Positions 15,874 to 24,907 of a DNA stretch of 33,598 nt are shown one piece after another. The DNA is from Levilactobacillus brevis (GTDB lineage Bacteria > Bacillota > Bacilli > Lactobacillales > Lactobacillaceae), in assembly GCA_003666485.1 (NCBI GenBank), contig CP032932.1, forward strand, positions 2,554 to 36,151, in the 5' to 3' direction. A program made the position numbers and the translations under genes. The number at the start of each line of letters is the position of its first letter. Within the stretch, counting starts at the first letter, position 1. The notes beneath the pieces are model-generated. The model was not told the origin of the DNA. It saw nothing but the letters and a program-made list of their open reading frames with translations, and did not search any database.

Positions 15874-16491
15874 ATGAAGCGTAGCGTGGTTTTAAGTATT
15901 GCACTTGGTAGTTTGATCTTAATTATGTCATTAGGAACGAATGCCTATCAACATAGCCAAGTTAAGCAGGCGCAACAACAGATCAGTCGCTTACAACAGC
16001 AGAAGCGACAAGTTAGTCAGCAATTGACTAAAACCAACCAACAAAAGCAGTTATTGAGCACCCAAATTGACAGTTATAAGACCTACCAAAATAATAAAGA
16101 CAAAAGTACCGCAGAAATTGACTTTAACAACACCACAAACGAGTTTTTAAAGTATATGTTTACATTTGAACCTGATTCATACAAAACCCGCAAGGAACAT
16201 GTTAAAGGTTTAATTTCAAATGATTTATATCACCAATATTTCCCAAGTAATCAAAATTTTGGTGATAGTAATAACGTTTCTTCAAAGCTAGACCAAGCCA
16301 AGGTTTATACCCGAGCCAAGCAAGACCAAAATATTGACGGATTAGCCGTCATTACATTTGAAAGTAAAACAGGTAGCAACGACTTTAAAAAACAAACTGT
16401 TTTGTATCAATTAAGTTATGATACGACCGCCAAACAGTTGACTAAGGTCAAAAGTTTAGGAGATAGCTTTGAAGCGTCAGACATTCAATAA
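15874..16491 (+). CDS. Membrane-anchored T4SS protein, probably VirB8/TraM-like
   Basis: 205 residues. An N-terminal membrane helix (4-24) leads into a Gln-rich coiled coil (about 27-70), then a compact extracellular domain (about 80-205) with helix-then-sheet character (NTTNEFLKYMFTFEPDSYKTR ... TVLYQLSYDTTAKQLTKVKSL). That layout fits VirB8-like NTF2-fold proteins of Gram-positive T4SSs (TraM/TcpC type). It has an AAGGAGG site and overlaps the thioredoxin-like gene by 23 bases. Confidence 0.7.
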   Translation: MKRSVVLSIALGSLILIMSLGTNAYQHSQVKQAQQQISRLQQQKRQVSQQLTKTNQQKQLLSTQIDSYKTYQNNKDKSTAEIDFNNTTNEFLKYMFTFEPDSYKTRKEHVKGLISNDLYHQYFPSNQNFGDSNNVSSKLDQAKVYTRAKQDQNIDGLAVITFESKTGSNDFKKQTVLYQLSYDTTAKQLTKVKSLGDSFEASDIQ

Positions 16492-16843
16492 AATTATCAA
16501 AACACTTGCTATCTTGGCGGTATTAGCAATTATGGTAATTTTTATCGGACATAACTACATCAATACGATTGAGAAAAGACGAGAAGTAGTGCAGATACCA
16601 AAAGATACTAAGCAAACTTTGTTTTTCTATCGGGACGATTGTTCAGATTGTCAGTCAATTTTTCATCAGATTTATTGGCACAACGCAATCAATCACAATA
16701 TCGTCTTGATTAACATGAACCAACCGCGGAATCGGCATTACATTCAAAAATATCAATTAACGTCAGTACCAACCTTGATCCATGGCAAGCAACAATACTC
16801 CGGTACCAACCAACAAAGGATTAAACAGATAGTAGGTGATTAG
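16469..16843 (+). CDS. Membrane-anchored thioredoxin-like protein
   Basis: 124 residues from a TTG start with TTAGGAG 5 bases upstream, inside the end of the preceding gene. One membrane helix (about 9-28) anchors a short thioredoxin fold facing out, with the redox motif CSDC (Cys58, Cys61) and the cis-proline region TSVPTL (Pro101). Family members form, reduce or isomerise disulfides. Within this operon it likely acts on a T4SS or surface component. The next gene starts at the base after its stop. Confidence 0.8.
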   Translation: MKRQTFNKIIKTLAILAVLAIMVIFIGHNYINTIEKRREVVQIPKDTKQTLFFYRDDCSDCQSIFHQIYWHNAINHNIVLINMNQPRNRHYIQKYQLTSVPTLIHGKQQYSGTNQQRIKQIVGD

Positions 16844-17302
16844 ATGAAAGACAAATTATTAAACAGCGTTAAAGTCAGTTGGCCATATCTACTAACGCTA
16901 ATCATTGGCTTGTATTTAGCGGAGATTTTAGCTGGATCAGTCATGGCCTTGTCGCACTATAAGCTAACTTTTGCGGATCATATGCCAACCGTATTAAAAC
17001 AATTAGCCTTGCACCCCTGGCACTATTACAACTTGTATTTGGGTCAAAAGAACCCGGTACTAATTATCGTCAGTATCGCTGTGGTCCTATACACCATTTA
17101 TTTTGCTTTGAAACGCAATAGCAAGCACAAAGCGTGGGAAACAGCAGATACGGACACCCATGGTAGTGCGACATGGGGAAACGTAAAAGATTTATTAACA
17201 CAATATTTTACGATAAGTTCCAAAGATTTAAGCAGTCAGTTTAATGAAAGCCTGAATTCAGACGTTATTAAGCAGTTGCAGGATAAGGGGGAGCAGAAAT
17301 GA
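16844..17302 (+). CDS. trsJ: TrsJ-like membrane protein: N-terminal half of a split coupling protein
   Basis: 152 residues with two membrane helices (about 14-36 and 70-88), then a cytoplasmic part that ends with DTHGSATWGNVKDL. HGSA(R/T)W is the motif that in one-piece VirD4/TraG coupling proteins joins the membrane domain to the ATPase. The last four bases overlap the start of trsK (ATGA). It therefore probably supplies the membrane anchor for the TrsK ATPase. Confidence 0.75.
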   Translation: MKDKLLNSVKVSWPYLLTLIIGLYLAEILAGSVMALSHYKLTFADHMPTVLKQLALHPWHYYNLYLGQKNPVLIIVSIAVVLYTIYFALKRNSKHKAWETADTDTHGSATWGNVKDLLTQYFTISSKDLSSQFNESLNSDVIKQLQDKGEQK

Positions 17303-18828
17303 ACGGTACAATTCTAGGTATGGTTGATAAGCAAATTATTTACCAAAATAACAGCACCAAGCCCAACCGAAACGTGTTCGTTGTCGGGGGCCCAGGTTCT
17401 TACAAAACGCAATCGGTTGTTATTACAAATCTTTTTAACGAAACACAAAACAGTATTGTCGTAACCGACCCAAAGGGAGAACTTTACGAAAAGACAGCAG
17501 GTATTAAAGTCGCTCAGGGCTATCAAGTCCATGTTGTAAATTTTGCGAACATGATACATTCTGATCGGTATAATCCGTTTGATTATATCGAACGAGATAT
17601 TCAAGCTGAAACCGTGGCAACAAAGATCGTGCAAAGTGAAAATGCCGAGGGCAAAAAAGATGTGTGGTTCAGTACCCAACGTCAGTTGCTGAAAGCCTTA
17701 ATCTTATTTGTAATGAACCACAGAGAGCCAAAAGAACGCAACTTAGCAGGAGTTACCAACATTTTACAAAAGTTTGATGTTGAACCAGACAAAGATGAAA
17801 CTGATAGCCCCCTAGATTCACTTTTCTTAGACTTAACCATGACTGATCCAGCTAGACGAGCTTATGAACTAGGTTTCAAAAAAGCCAAAGGAGAGATGAA
17901 AGCCAGTATCATTGAAAGCTTGTTAGCAACCGTCAGCAAGTTTGTTGACGCCGAAGTTGCCGACTTTACAGGATTTTCAGATTTCGATTTAAAAGATATT
18001 GGCAACGCCAAAGTTGTGCTATATGTAATTATCCCCGTCATGGATAACACTTATGAAAGCTTCATCAATCTGTTTTTCTCACAATTGTTTGATGAATTAT
18101 ACAAATTAGCGTCCGATAACGGAGCAAAATTACCTAATCCAGTAGACTTTATCCTTGATGAATTTGTCAATTTGGGGAAGTTTCCCAAGTATGAGGAGTT
18201 CCTAGCGACGTGTCGAGGGTACGGCATTGGCGTCACCACCATTTGTCAAACCTTAACCCAGCTCCAAGCTTTGTATGGCAAGGATAAGGCCGAGAGTATC
18301 TTAGGTAATCATGCGGTTAAAATTTGCTTGAATGCCGCTAATGACGTGACCGCTAAATACTTTAGTGATTTGTTAGGTAAATCGACCGTAAAAGTGGAAA
18401 CCGGTAGTGAGAGTACCAGTCATAGCAAGGAAGAAAGTCACAGCAAAAGTGATAGTTACAGCTATACTAGCCGTTCACTCATGACGCCTGACGAGATCAT
18501 GCGAATGCCAGATACACAAAGTATATTAATTTTCTCAAATCAACGACCAATTAAAGCAACAAAGGCTTTTCAATTTAAGTTGTTCCCTGGTGCTGATCAT
18601 TTAGTTGAATTGAAACAAAACGACTACACCAGTGAACCTTCAGGAAGTCAGGTTACAAAGTTTAACGAAGCAAACAAAAAGTGGGAAGCGGAGTTAGCAA
18701 AAGCCAAAGCTACAAGAGCAAAGAATGATGTAAAACCCGAAGAAGAAGAAGATATGCAAGACGAATTAGACCAGGCAACGAAACAACAAGAAAGCGTTCA
18801 AAACGAAAACGAAGATGTGAACTTTTAG
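17299..18828 (+). CDS. trsK: VirD4-type coupling ATPase (TrsK)
   Basis: 509 residues. Walker A VVGGPGSYKTQS is near the start (Lys36, Thr37), Walker B PVDFILDEFVNLG near 282-294, and CQTLTQLQALYG is the usual sensor-like motif downstream. No membrane helix is present; that part is encoded by trsJ just upstream. It picks up the relaxase-DNA complex and feeds it to the channel. The C-terminal ~60 residues are acidic and Gln-rich, which may serve in docking. Translation is coupled to trsJ by ATGA overlap. Confidence 0.93.
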   Translation: MNGTILGMVDKQIIYQNNSTKPNRNVFVVGGPGSYKTQSVVITNLFNETQNSIVVTDPKGELYEKTAGIKVAQGYQVHVVNFANMIHSDRYNPFDYIERDIQAETVATKIVQSENAEGKKDVWFSTQRQLLKALILFVMNHREPKERNLAGVTNILQKFDVEPDKDETDSPLDSLFLDLTMTDPARRAYELGFKKAKGEMKASIIESLLATVSKFVDAEVADFTGFSDFDLKDIGNAKVVLYVIIPVMDNTYESFINLFFSQLFDELYKLASDNGAKLPNPVDFILDEFVNLGKFPKYEEFLATCRGYGIGVTTICQTLTQLQALYGKDKAESILGNHAVKICLNAANDVTAKYFSDLLGKSTVKVETGSESTSHSKEESHSKSDSYSYTSRSLMTPDEIMRMPDTQSILIFSNQRPIKATKAFQFKLFPGADHLVELKQNDYTSEPSGSQVTKFNEANKKWEAELAKAKATRAKNDVKPEEEEDMQDELDQATKQQESVQNENEDVNF

Positions 18829-18840
18829 GAGGCTATATTG

Positions 18841-19254
18841 ATGAGTAATAAGAAAATCACAATTGCTAGTATTGTTCTAGTATTTTTAGCAGTCCTACTA
18901 GGTATTGCTTTTATATTTGGACATAAAACCACCGCAGAAAAGTTACAAGCACAAGAATGGATTTTAACAAGCCAAGAAGAAAGCAATACCGTTAATTTTA
19001 AAAAAGATAACACCATGATTTTAGGGAAAGAACCAATGACCGAGAATTTTAAATACTCAATCAAAAAGCAAGGTAATGTTGAATATTTGAAACTTACACA
19101 CCACGAAGATTTAGGAAGTGACGGTAAATATTACTTCAAAATCAAAAAAACAGATAGTGGCTACTCATTGATTTTGGATCGAGGTAAAACTAATCAACCA
19201 GCTAAAAATGCAATGTATGGTATGACAGATAAAAACAACTTAGTCTCAAAGTAA
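18841..19254 (+). CDS. Small membrane-anchored protein of the T4SS operon, unknown function
   Basis: 137 residues from an ATG 8 bases after AGGAGG; a TTG three bases earlier is in frame but less likely. One N-terminal helix (about 6-26) and a small outside domain rich in beta-type segments (EWILTSQEESNTVNFKK, FKYSIKKQGNVEYLKL, YYFKIKKTDSGYSLIL), like small lipocalin-like domains. No lipobox is present. Position between trsK and the VirB6-like gene suggests a surface or channel accessory. Confidence 0.65.
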   Translation: MSNKKITIASIVLVFLAVLLGIAFIFGHKTTAEKLQAQEWILTSQEESNTVNFKKDNTMILGKEPMTENFKYSIKKQGNVEYLKLTHHEDLGSDGKYYFKIKKTDSGYSLILDRGKTNQPAKNAMYGMTDKNNLVSK

Positions 19255-19266
19255 GGAGGAAAGCGT

Positions 19267-20136
19267 ATGTACTCACAAAATTTTGTTGTTGGGTCAATTA
19301 TTGGAGATAAAATAAACGACTGGTTGAAAGATGTATTTAAAGCAATCATGAACTTTGCTGTATCAGGTGTAAAAGCAATTTTAGACCAATTAAGTACATC
19401 TCTACCAATCATTGATACATGGTACGGTATATTTCTTGCTTTTGCGACATCAATGGTTGTCGTGGTTGTCCTAGCAAGAATTATCATTACACTTATTGGC
19501 GAGGCGGACGAAAGTACAGATGTAACGTGGGCGAACATTATTATAGACGCTGTTAGATCCGCAATTGCAATTCCGGTCATGGTCTTTTTACAAGCATTTT
19601 TGCAAACAAGAATCATCTTACCACTTGCAAAAGGCATGTTTGATATGAGTGGTAAATTTTCCGCAGACGCTGTTTATTCAACATCACAAGTCACGAAAAG
19701 CATTAAAATTACAGGATTTATGCAAATACTATTTCTAGCCTTTTTTGCAATCGTAACCGTAGCATTTTTTCTTAAAATGTGTATCTACTTTGCAGATATG
19801 GCATTTTATAACTTATCAATCCCGATTGTTGCTATGTCGATTGCCAGTGAAAGTTTTGATTATAGCTCAACCTGGTGGAAAAAATTAGTCTATTACAATG
19901 TTTCCATGTTGTCCCAAGTGTTATCACTAACCTTATCAATTTGGTGTTTCACACATATTGGCTCAAAATGGAGCTTTGTTGCCTTTATGGGAACTATTGG
20001 TTTTGGCTGGTTAGTACTACACACACCACATGTAATTCAAGACTTTTGGGCTTCAACAGGGATTACCAAAGGTGCTGGACGGTCAGTTATGCGTGGTATG
20101 GGTAATATTGGACGAAACATGCTTAGAGGACAGTAA
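19267..20136 (+). CDS. trsL: VirB6-like polytopic T4SS protein (TrsL)
   Basis: 289 residues with about five or six hydrophobic helices (around 50-75, 95-120, 150-175, 180-195, 205-235, 240-255). It starts with a short amphipathic region (IGDKINDWLKDVFKAIMNFAV) seen in VirB6/TrbL-like proteins. It probably forms part of the membrane pore. It starts behind AAGGAGG and ends 16 bases before topB. The C-terminal end (GRSVMRGMGNIGRNMLRGQ) is basic and lies inside the cell by the positive-inside rule. Confidence 0.8.
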   Translation: MYSQNFVVGSIIGDKINDWLKDVFKAIMNFAVSGVKAILDQLSTSLPIIDTWYGIFLAFATSMVVVVVLARIIITLIGEADESTDVTWANIIIDAVRSAIAIPVMVFLQAFLQTRIILPLAKGMFDMSGKFSADAVYSTSQVTKSIKITGFMQILFLAFFAIVTVAFFLKMCIYFADMAFYNLSIPIVAMSIASESFDYSSTWWKKLVYYNVSMLSQVLSLTLSIWCFTHIGSKWSFVAFMGTIGFGWLVLHTPHVIQDFWASTGITKGAGRSVMRGMGNIGRNMLRGQ

Positions 20137-20152
20137 AGGGGGAAACATTAAA

Positions 20153-22291
20153 ATGTCAAACACAGTAATCTTAGCTGAAAAACCGAGCCAAGCAAGGTCA
20201 TACGTTGAGGCATTTCAAAAAAGCACAAAAAAACAGGGTTACTACACGGTTAGCGACCCTGTTTTGCCCGAAAATACGCTTGTCACGTATGGTCTCGGAC
20301 ATTTAGTTGAACTAGCCACACCGGATAAATATGATCAGAAATATCAGCAATGGGCCCTATCTAATTTACCGATTTTCCCCGACAAATACAAGTTTGAAGT
20401 GTCAGCTAGTAAAAAAGATCAATTCAAGGTCGTCAAAGACCTGTTAACGAAGGCCGATACCATTATTGTTGCCACCGATAGTGGTCGGGAAGGCTCCAAT
20501 ATTGCCTGGTCAATCATGAACCAAGCCCAGATTGACGTTAAAAAGAAGACTATTAAGCGGCTATGGTTGAATAGCCTAGAAAAAGACGCCATTATTACCG
20601 GCTTCAAAAATCTTGGTGATTGGCACAAAGATTATTTAGCGTATAAAGAAGCCCAAACTCGTCAAATTAGCGATTGGCTGATCGGTATGAATGGTAGTCC
20701 CTTATATACTTTATTGTTGAGACAAAATGGGGTGCGCGGGGTGTATTCAATTGGCCGAGTGCAGACGCCAACCTTGTATATGGTCTATCAAAGAGACCAG
20801 GCAATCAAAAACTTTAAGCCGGAACCCTATTTTGAACTAAATGCGGAAATTTTAGCCAATCAGCAAAAATTCGTCGCAAAATTAGACCCCTATCAGCGGT
20901 TTAAAGATGAAACAGGGCTAATGACATTCATGCAAGCTAAACACGTTCAGAAAGGCTCACAAGACGGTTTAATCAAGGACGTGCAAAAGCAGGCTAAAAA
21001 GAGTGCCAGTCCCCAACTATTTTCGCTATCCAGTCTGCAAAGTGCGATGAATAAACGGTATCATGCCAGTGCCAGCCAAACCTTAGCGGCTATTCAAAGT
21101 TTATATGAAGCCAAGTTGTTGAGTTATCCCCGAACTGATTGTGCTTATATCACTGATGAAGAATTTGACTATTTAGTGGCTAATCTGACGAAGTATCTGG
21201 GTTTGGTAACTAAGCAAGTCGCTTTAACCAATACCACCCCAAATAAACGTTACGTCAATGGGAAAAAGGTTGAAGAACATTACGCCATTATCATGACTAA
21301 AGTTGTGCCGACGAAAGAGAAACTAGCCAGCTTGCCTAAATTACAGCAACAAGTCTATGACTTGGTTTTAAGAACCACATTAGCCATGTTTGCTGATCCT
21401 TACGAATATGAAGAAACCACCATTATTACCCAAGTTGGTGACGCCAATTTTAAAGCAACCGGTAAGGTCCCAACTAAGCAAGGCTGGCAAGCTTTATTTG
21501 ATGATCACAAAGCCGACCAGCAAGAAGTAGCAACTTTACCGCTCGTTCACCAAGGCGATCAAGTCCAAGCAAATCTGCAAACACCACAAAAAGAAACGAC
21601 ACCACCGGTCCCCTTTACCGAAGGTACCCTGATTACGGCCATGAAGACCGCCGGCAAAACGCTTGATGATAAAGAAGCCCAAGCGATTCTTAAAGATGTG
21701 CAAGGCATTGGGACAAGTGCAACCCGGGCCAATGTGCTGGAAGTGTTAAAGAAACGCGGCTATCTCGTCACTGAAAAGAACAAGCTACACGTCAGTGAAG
21801 CCGGAATTACTTTATGTAAAGCGGTTGAACTCGAACCCTTGTTAACTAGCCCAGAGATGACAGCAAAATGGGAGCAAGCGTTACAACAAATTAGTATCGA
21901 AGAACGCACCCCGGATAACTTTTTAGAACAAATTAAAAAGTTTGTATCAAAATTGATTGCTGATGTTCCCACGCAATTGACTGGCAGTGCAGCCATTAAG
22001 CAACAAATCGATCACCAACAGCAAGCGCAAAAAGCCGCCGAAGTATTCTTAGAAACACCGCAAGCGACCGTTTTAAATAAACAGAATTTTTACATTGTAA
22101 AGCCTAAGCAAGGCGAAAGCTTTACCCTGCCCAAGAAATGGAGTAGCAAGACGCTCGGGAAGACCGCAATTAAAGCGCTGGTCACCAAAGGAGAAACCAG
22201 CAAATTAAAGGGTTTCAAGAGTAAAAAAGGAAAGTCGTTTGACGCCAAGTTAAAGCTTGACGGCCATAAATTAAGTTTTGATTTTGAATAG
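20153..22291 (+). CDS. topB: Type IA DNA topoisomerase III (plasmid TopB/TraI type)
   Basis: 712 residues. An N-terminal Toprim domain (VILAEKPSQARSY; IIVATDSGREGSNIAW) is followed by the SIGRVQTPTL motif and the active-site segment LLSYPRTDC (Tyr near 325). The ATG with AAAGGGGG upstream is taken as start rather than an in-frame ATG at 20072 inside trsL. The Toprim motif reads D-S-G rather than D-x-D. Topoisomerases of this type are common in Gram-positive tra operons, where they probably relax or decatenate DNA during transfer or replication. Confidence 0.93.
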   Translation: MSNTVILAEKPSQARSYVEAFQKSTKKQGYYTVSDPVLPENTLVTYGLGHLVELATPDKYDQKYQQWALSNLPIFPDKYKFEVSASKKDQFKVVKDLLTKADTIIVATDSGREGSNIAWSIMNQAQIDVKKKTIKRLWLNSLEKDAIITGFKNLGDWHKDYLAYKEAQTRQISDWLIGMNGSPLYTLLLRQNGVRGVYSIGRVQTPTLYMVYQRDQAIKNFKPEPYFELNAEILANQQKFVAKLDPYQRFKDETGLMTFMQAKHVQKGSQDGLIKDVQKQAKKSASPQLFSLSSLQSAMNKRYHASASQTLAAIQSLYEAKLLSYPRTDCAYITDEEFDYLVANLTKYLGLVTKQVALTNTTPNKRYVNGKKVEEHYAIIMTKVVPTKEKLASLPKLQQQVYDLVLRTTLAMFADPYEYEETTIITQVGDANFKATGKVPTKQGWQALFDDHKADQQEVATLPLVHQGDQVQANLQTPQKETTPPVPFTEGTLITAMKTAGKTLDDKEAQAILKDVQGIGTSATRANVLEVLKKRGYLVTEKNKLHVSEAGITLCKAVELEPLLTSPEMTAKWEQALQQISIEERTPDNFLEQIKKFVSKLIADVPTQLTGSAAIKQQIDHQQQAQKAAEVFLETPQATVLNKQNFYIVKPKQGESFTLPKKWSSKTLGKTAIKALVTKGETSKLKGFKSKKGKSFDAKLKLDGHKLSFDFE

Positions 22292-22320
22292 AACCTGCCT
22301 ACCGCCCTGCACTACGTTCC

Positions 22321-22385
22321 GGTTGGTGAACTCGTCATTTAGGTTTACTTTTCAAAAACCAAAAAGTGAACCTAACCAACGAGTG
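22321..22385 (+). other. Hairpin between topB and the last tra genes
   Basis: AGGTTTACTTTT (22341-22352) pairs with AAAAGTGAACCT (22362-22373), and the flanks CTCGT/ACGAG (22331-22335, 22379-22383) extend it. There is no T-run after it, so it is more likely an mRNA processing or stability element than a strong terminator. Confidence 0.5.
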
Positions 22386-22411
22386 TAATTGTAAAAGAAG
22401 GAGGATATATC

Positions 22412-22627
22412 ATGAAAAATGAACTGGAAGCATTAGCAAGCGAATTACCTATTTTGACGGATAAAAGCAGTTATAAGTACCTATCAGAAGTCGCGGGTAA
22501 TGGCAAATATATTCAAGTTGCGTGGCAAAAAAAGAATGCTGAATATTTAGCACTTTACGGCACACAATCTATCAAGTTACCGCAAATTGATAATTCTGTA
22601 GAGTTTGTAGACGCCGAGGAGGTTTAA
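22412..22627 (+). CDS. Small hypothetical protein upstream of ardC
   Basis: 71 residues with a good AGGAGG site. Acidic and soluble, mixed helix and strand (KYIQVAWQKKNAEYLALYGTQS), and no recognised domain. It ends 2 bases before the ArdC-like gene, whose GAGGAGG ribosome site lies in its last codons, so the two are co-translated. A helper or regulator of the ArdC-like protein is possible, but nothing in the sequence shows it. Confidence 0.65.
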   Translation: MKNELEALASELPILTDKSSYKYLSEVAGNGKYIQVAWQKKNAEYLALYGTQSIKLPQIDNSVEFVDAEEV

Positions 22628-22629
22628 AT

Positions 22630-23754
22630 ATGCCAACTAAAGAAGAAGCAGAAGAATGGAAGAAACAACTTGTAGATAATGCAGAACAACAAATTTTGAA
22701 CTTAACTGATAGTGACAAGTTCAAGAACTATCTTAATACTGTGGCAAAATTTCATCATTATAGCGCTAGAAATATTGATTTAATCTACTCTCAAAACCCA
22801 GAAGCTACTCAAATAGCAGGTTTTAAACAATGGAAAAATGATTTTAACAGATCAGTTAATAAGGGAGAAAAAGGGATCAGGATTGCGGCCCCTATTATCA
22901 AAAAACTAACTCCAGAGGATCAGAAAAGGCTTGATACGACCAAAGAAAAAGCCATAGTCGGTTATCGCTATATTCCAGTATTTGATGTGTCACAAACTAG
23001 CGGTGAACCAGTCCTAAGTGCTAAAGATTTTGTCAAAGAAAATTTAGCGGATCATCAGAATGTGACAAGCTTATATAACGCGTTCAAAGATTGTTTAAAC
23101 CAGCAAACCAACCTTAAAGTCAGTGAAGTGCCTTTAGCAACGCTAAATGGGGCTAAAGGGTATTTTCAACCCAGCACTAATGAAATCGTCATTGGTGGCG
23201 ATGAGCCCGACAATGCTTTGAAACTAAAGACGTTATACCACGAATATGCGCATAGCCAGTTACACGGCTTAAAATCAGCCTTTAAAGATCGGCCACGAGC
23301 CTATCAGGAAACCCAAGCCGAAGCGGTTGCGTATGTTGCCATGCAAAATATTGGTGTTGATACCAGTAACTACTCACTCGGGTATGTGGCTACCTGGGCT
23401 AAAGATAAAGCCGTGATCCATAGCGCTTTAAGTGAAATCCAGCAAGTTAGTAACAAAGTGATTGAGCTTAGCGACGGGTTAACCAAACAATTAGGCTTAC
23501 AAGAAGCCCCAAAAGAACCTGAGCATGATCTAAAAAAGCTATCAGCTCAGGAACTTAATAAGTCCTATCAAGGCTTGCAACAACAAATTCAACAGGCAAC
23601 TAATCCCCATAAAAAATCAAAACTACAAAATAAATTAAATGATGTACACCATGAAATCAGTAATCGAACGCAAAAACAACTCACAACATTTTCTGAACAG
23701 AATCCAGGAATCAAACAACCCGAATCCGAACTTGATCAAAGTTTAAAACGGTAG
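22630..23754 (+). CDS. ardC: ArdC-like antirestriction protein with ImmA/IrrE-type metallopeptidase domain
   Basis: 374 residues. The N-terminal ~130 fit the ArdC ssDNA-binding domain (FHHYSARNIDLIYSQNPEATQIAGFKQW ... GEKGIRIAAPI). A zincin-type domain follows with LYHEYAHSQLH (HExxH near 203-207) and a downstream acidic helix (ETQAEAVAYVAM). A Gln-rich coiled-coil tail completes it. ArdC proteins bind single-stranded DNA and shield incoming plasmid from restriction during conjugation. It closes the transfer block and is separated by 79 bases from the convergent restriction-modification genes. Confidence 0.82.
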   Translation: MPTKEEAEEWKKQLVDNAEQQILNLTDSDKFKNYLNTVAKFHHYSARNIDLIYSQNPEATQIAGFKQWKNDFNRSVNKGEKGIRIAAPIIKKLTPEDQKRLDTTKEKAIVGYRYIPVFDVSQTSGEPVLSAKDFVKENLADHQNVTSLYNAFKDCLNQQTNLKVSEVPLATLNGAKGYFQPSTNEIVIGGDEPDNALKLKTLYHEYAHSQLHGLKSAFKDRPRAYQETQAEAVAYVAMQNIGVDTSNYSLGYVATWAKDKAVIHSALSEIQQVSNKVIELSDGLTKQLGLQEAPKEPEHDLKKLSAQELNKSYQGLQQQIQQATNPHKKSKLQNKLNDVHHEISNRTQKQLTTFSEQNPGIKQPESELDQSLKR

Positions 23755-23833
23755 CTGGTTTTTATATTCGCCATAATTATTAAGACATGACTTCTTTTCT
23801 TCTATGATTATTAGAGCGTGCCTATTGTAAGTC

Positions 23834-24907
23834 TTACAACTTATTGCTGCCTATCACAGACTCATTGAGATACTTCAAGTAATGATTATATTTCTGGATC
23901 ATCTTGTTTTTAACGTATTGTTCCATATAGTCATAATCTGGTTGGCCTTGAGCATCAATAGGTAATAGAACTCGATCACGTTTAATGCCATCACTAGTAG
24001 CCATATGTCCATATTGATATTTCGACGTAGTATTGTTGATAGCTCTAGCCATGAAAATTCCATTATATTTATTCAAACGTTGTGATCTCAACATAATAAT
24101 CGAAGAACCACCACCACCACGGCCTAAAAATTCCGTTGATTGATAAAAAGAACTTCCATCTACCGGACTGACAGTTATACAGTTACTAGCATCTGGTACT
24201 TCATTCTCATGAGGCCGACAAAACTTTACAGAACCGTTAAGACTCGCCCCCGACGCTATGAATGGTATATCACCCTCATCATACTTGTTTTTAGAACGAG
24301 CAGGCGGTCGTGTAACACTCTCAAACAGGTCGTCAATTCTAAAAGTTCTCCATTGAAGATTAGATAATGGCTGGACTTTAACATATTCCAACTTTGCCAA
24401 AACTGAGTGAACATACTTCAAATAATAATTTTTCTTTTTCTCAAGTAATTCTTGCTCATAATCAGACATAAAATCATAATCAGGCTGACCATTATCATTA
24501 ATTGGTAGCATTAAACGAAGCCGTTTTAATCGAGCTTCGTTTACTTCTCGATTAAAGCCAAAATTATGTTTCTGTTCTTCTAAGCACGTTGCCATAAATA
24601 AATACACTAATTTAGAGCCATTCTTTAAATGAAAGCTAGTTATATGATCACTTGCCACATACTCAAAAGGTTCATAAAAAGCTGTTCCAACTGACCCACT
24701 ATTGGCAAGGCTAATACTCTCGCCAAACACGCGACTATTATCCGTAGATTGAATCCAATCAGCAACTCCATTATTTAACCCACTTGATGAAACATAAGGC
24801 CAATTCCCTGGAATATGGTCAGCATTTTTAAGCCTTTTCCCACGTTGAATATGATCAAATATATCAGTAACATTAAATGCTCGCCATTTTCGATCAGTTA
24901 GCTTCAT
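23834..24907 (-). CDS. Restriction-modification specificity subunit (HsdS / BcgI-B type)
   Basis: 357 residues. Two half-repeats each start with a strand-rich target recognition domain (WRAFNVTDIFDHIQRGKRL; WRTFRIDDLFESVTR) and end with a matching motif and helix (LPINDNGQPDYDFM / LPIDAQGQPDYDYM, then a Tyr/Lys-rich helix). YVSSSGLNNGVADWI is common in BcgI-type S subunits. It sets the DNA sequence recognised by the partner enzyme. The chosen ATG has GGTGGA upstream and overlaps the end of the nuclease-methylase gene by 14 bases; an upstream in-frame ATG at 24973 would overlap more and lacks a site. Confidence 0.85.
   Translation of the reverse strand: MKLTDRKWRAFNVTDIFDHIQRGKRLKNADHIPGNWPYVSSSGLNNGVADWIQSTDNSRVFGESISLANSGSVGTAFYEPFEYVASDHITSFHLKNGSKLVYLFMATCLEEQKHNFGFNREVNEARLKRLRLMLPINDNGQPDYDFMSDYEQELLEKKKNYYLKYVHSVLAKLEYVKVQPLSNLQWRTFRIDDLFESVTRPPARSKNKYDEGDIPFIASGASLNGSVKFCRPHENEVPDASNCITVSPVDGSSFYQSTEFLGRGGGGSSIIMLRSQRLNKYNGIFMARAINNTTSKYQYGHMATSDGIKRDRVLLPIDAQGQPDYDYMEQYVKNKMIQKYNHYLKYLNESVIGSNKL

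Noticed and set aside
20072..20152. Longer N terminus of topoisomerase III (start at 20072)
   Set aside because: These 27 codons lie inside trsL in another frame. The ATG at 20153 has a strong ribosome site and is followed at once by the Toprim start.
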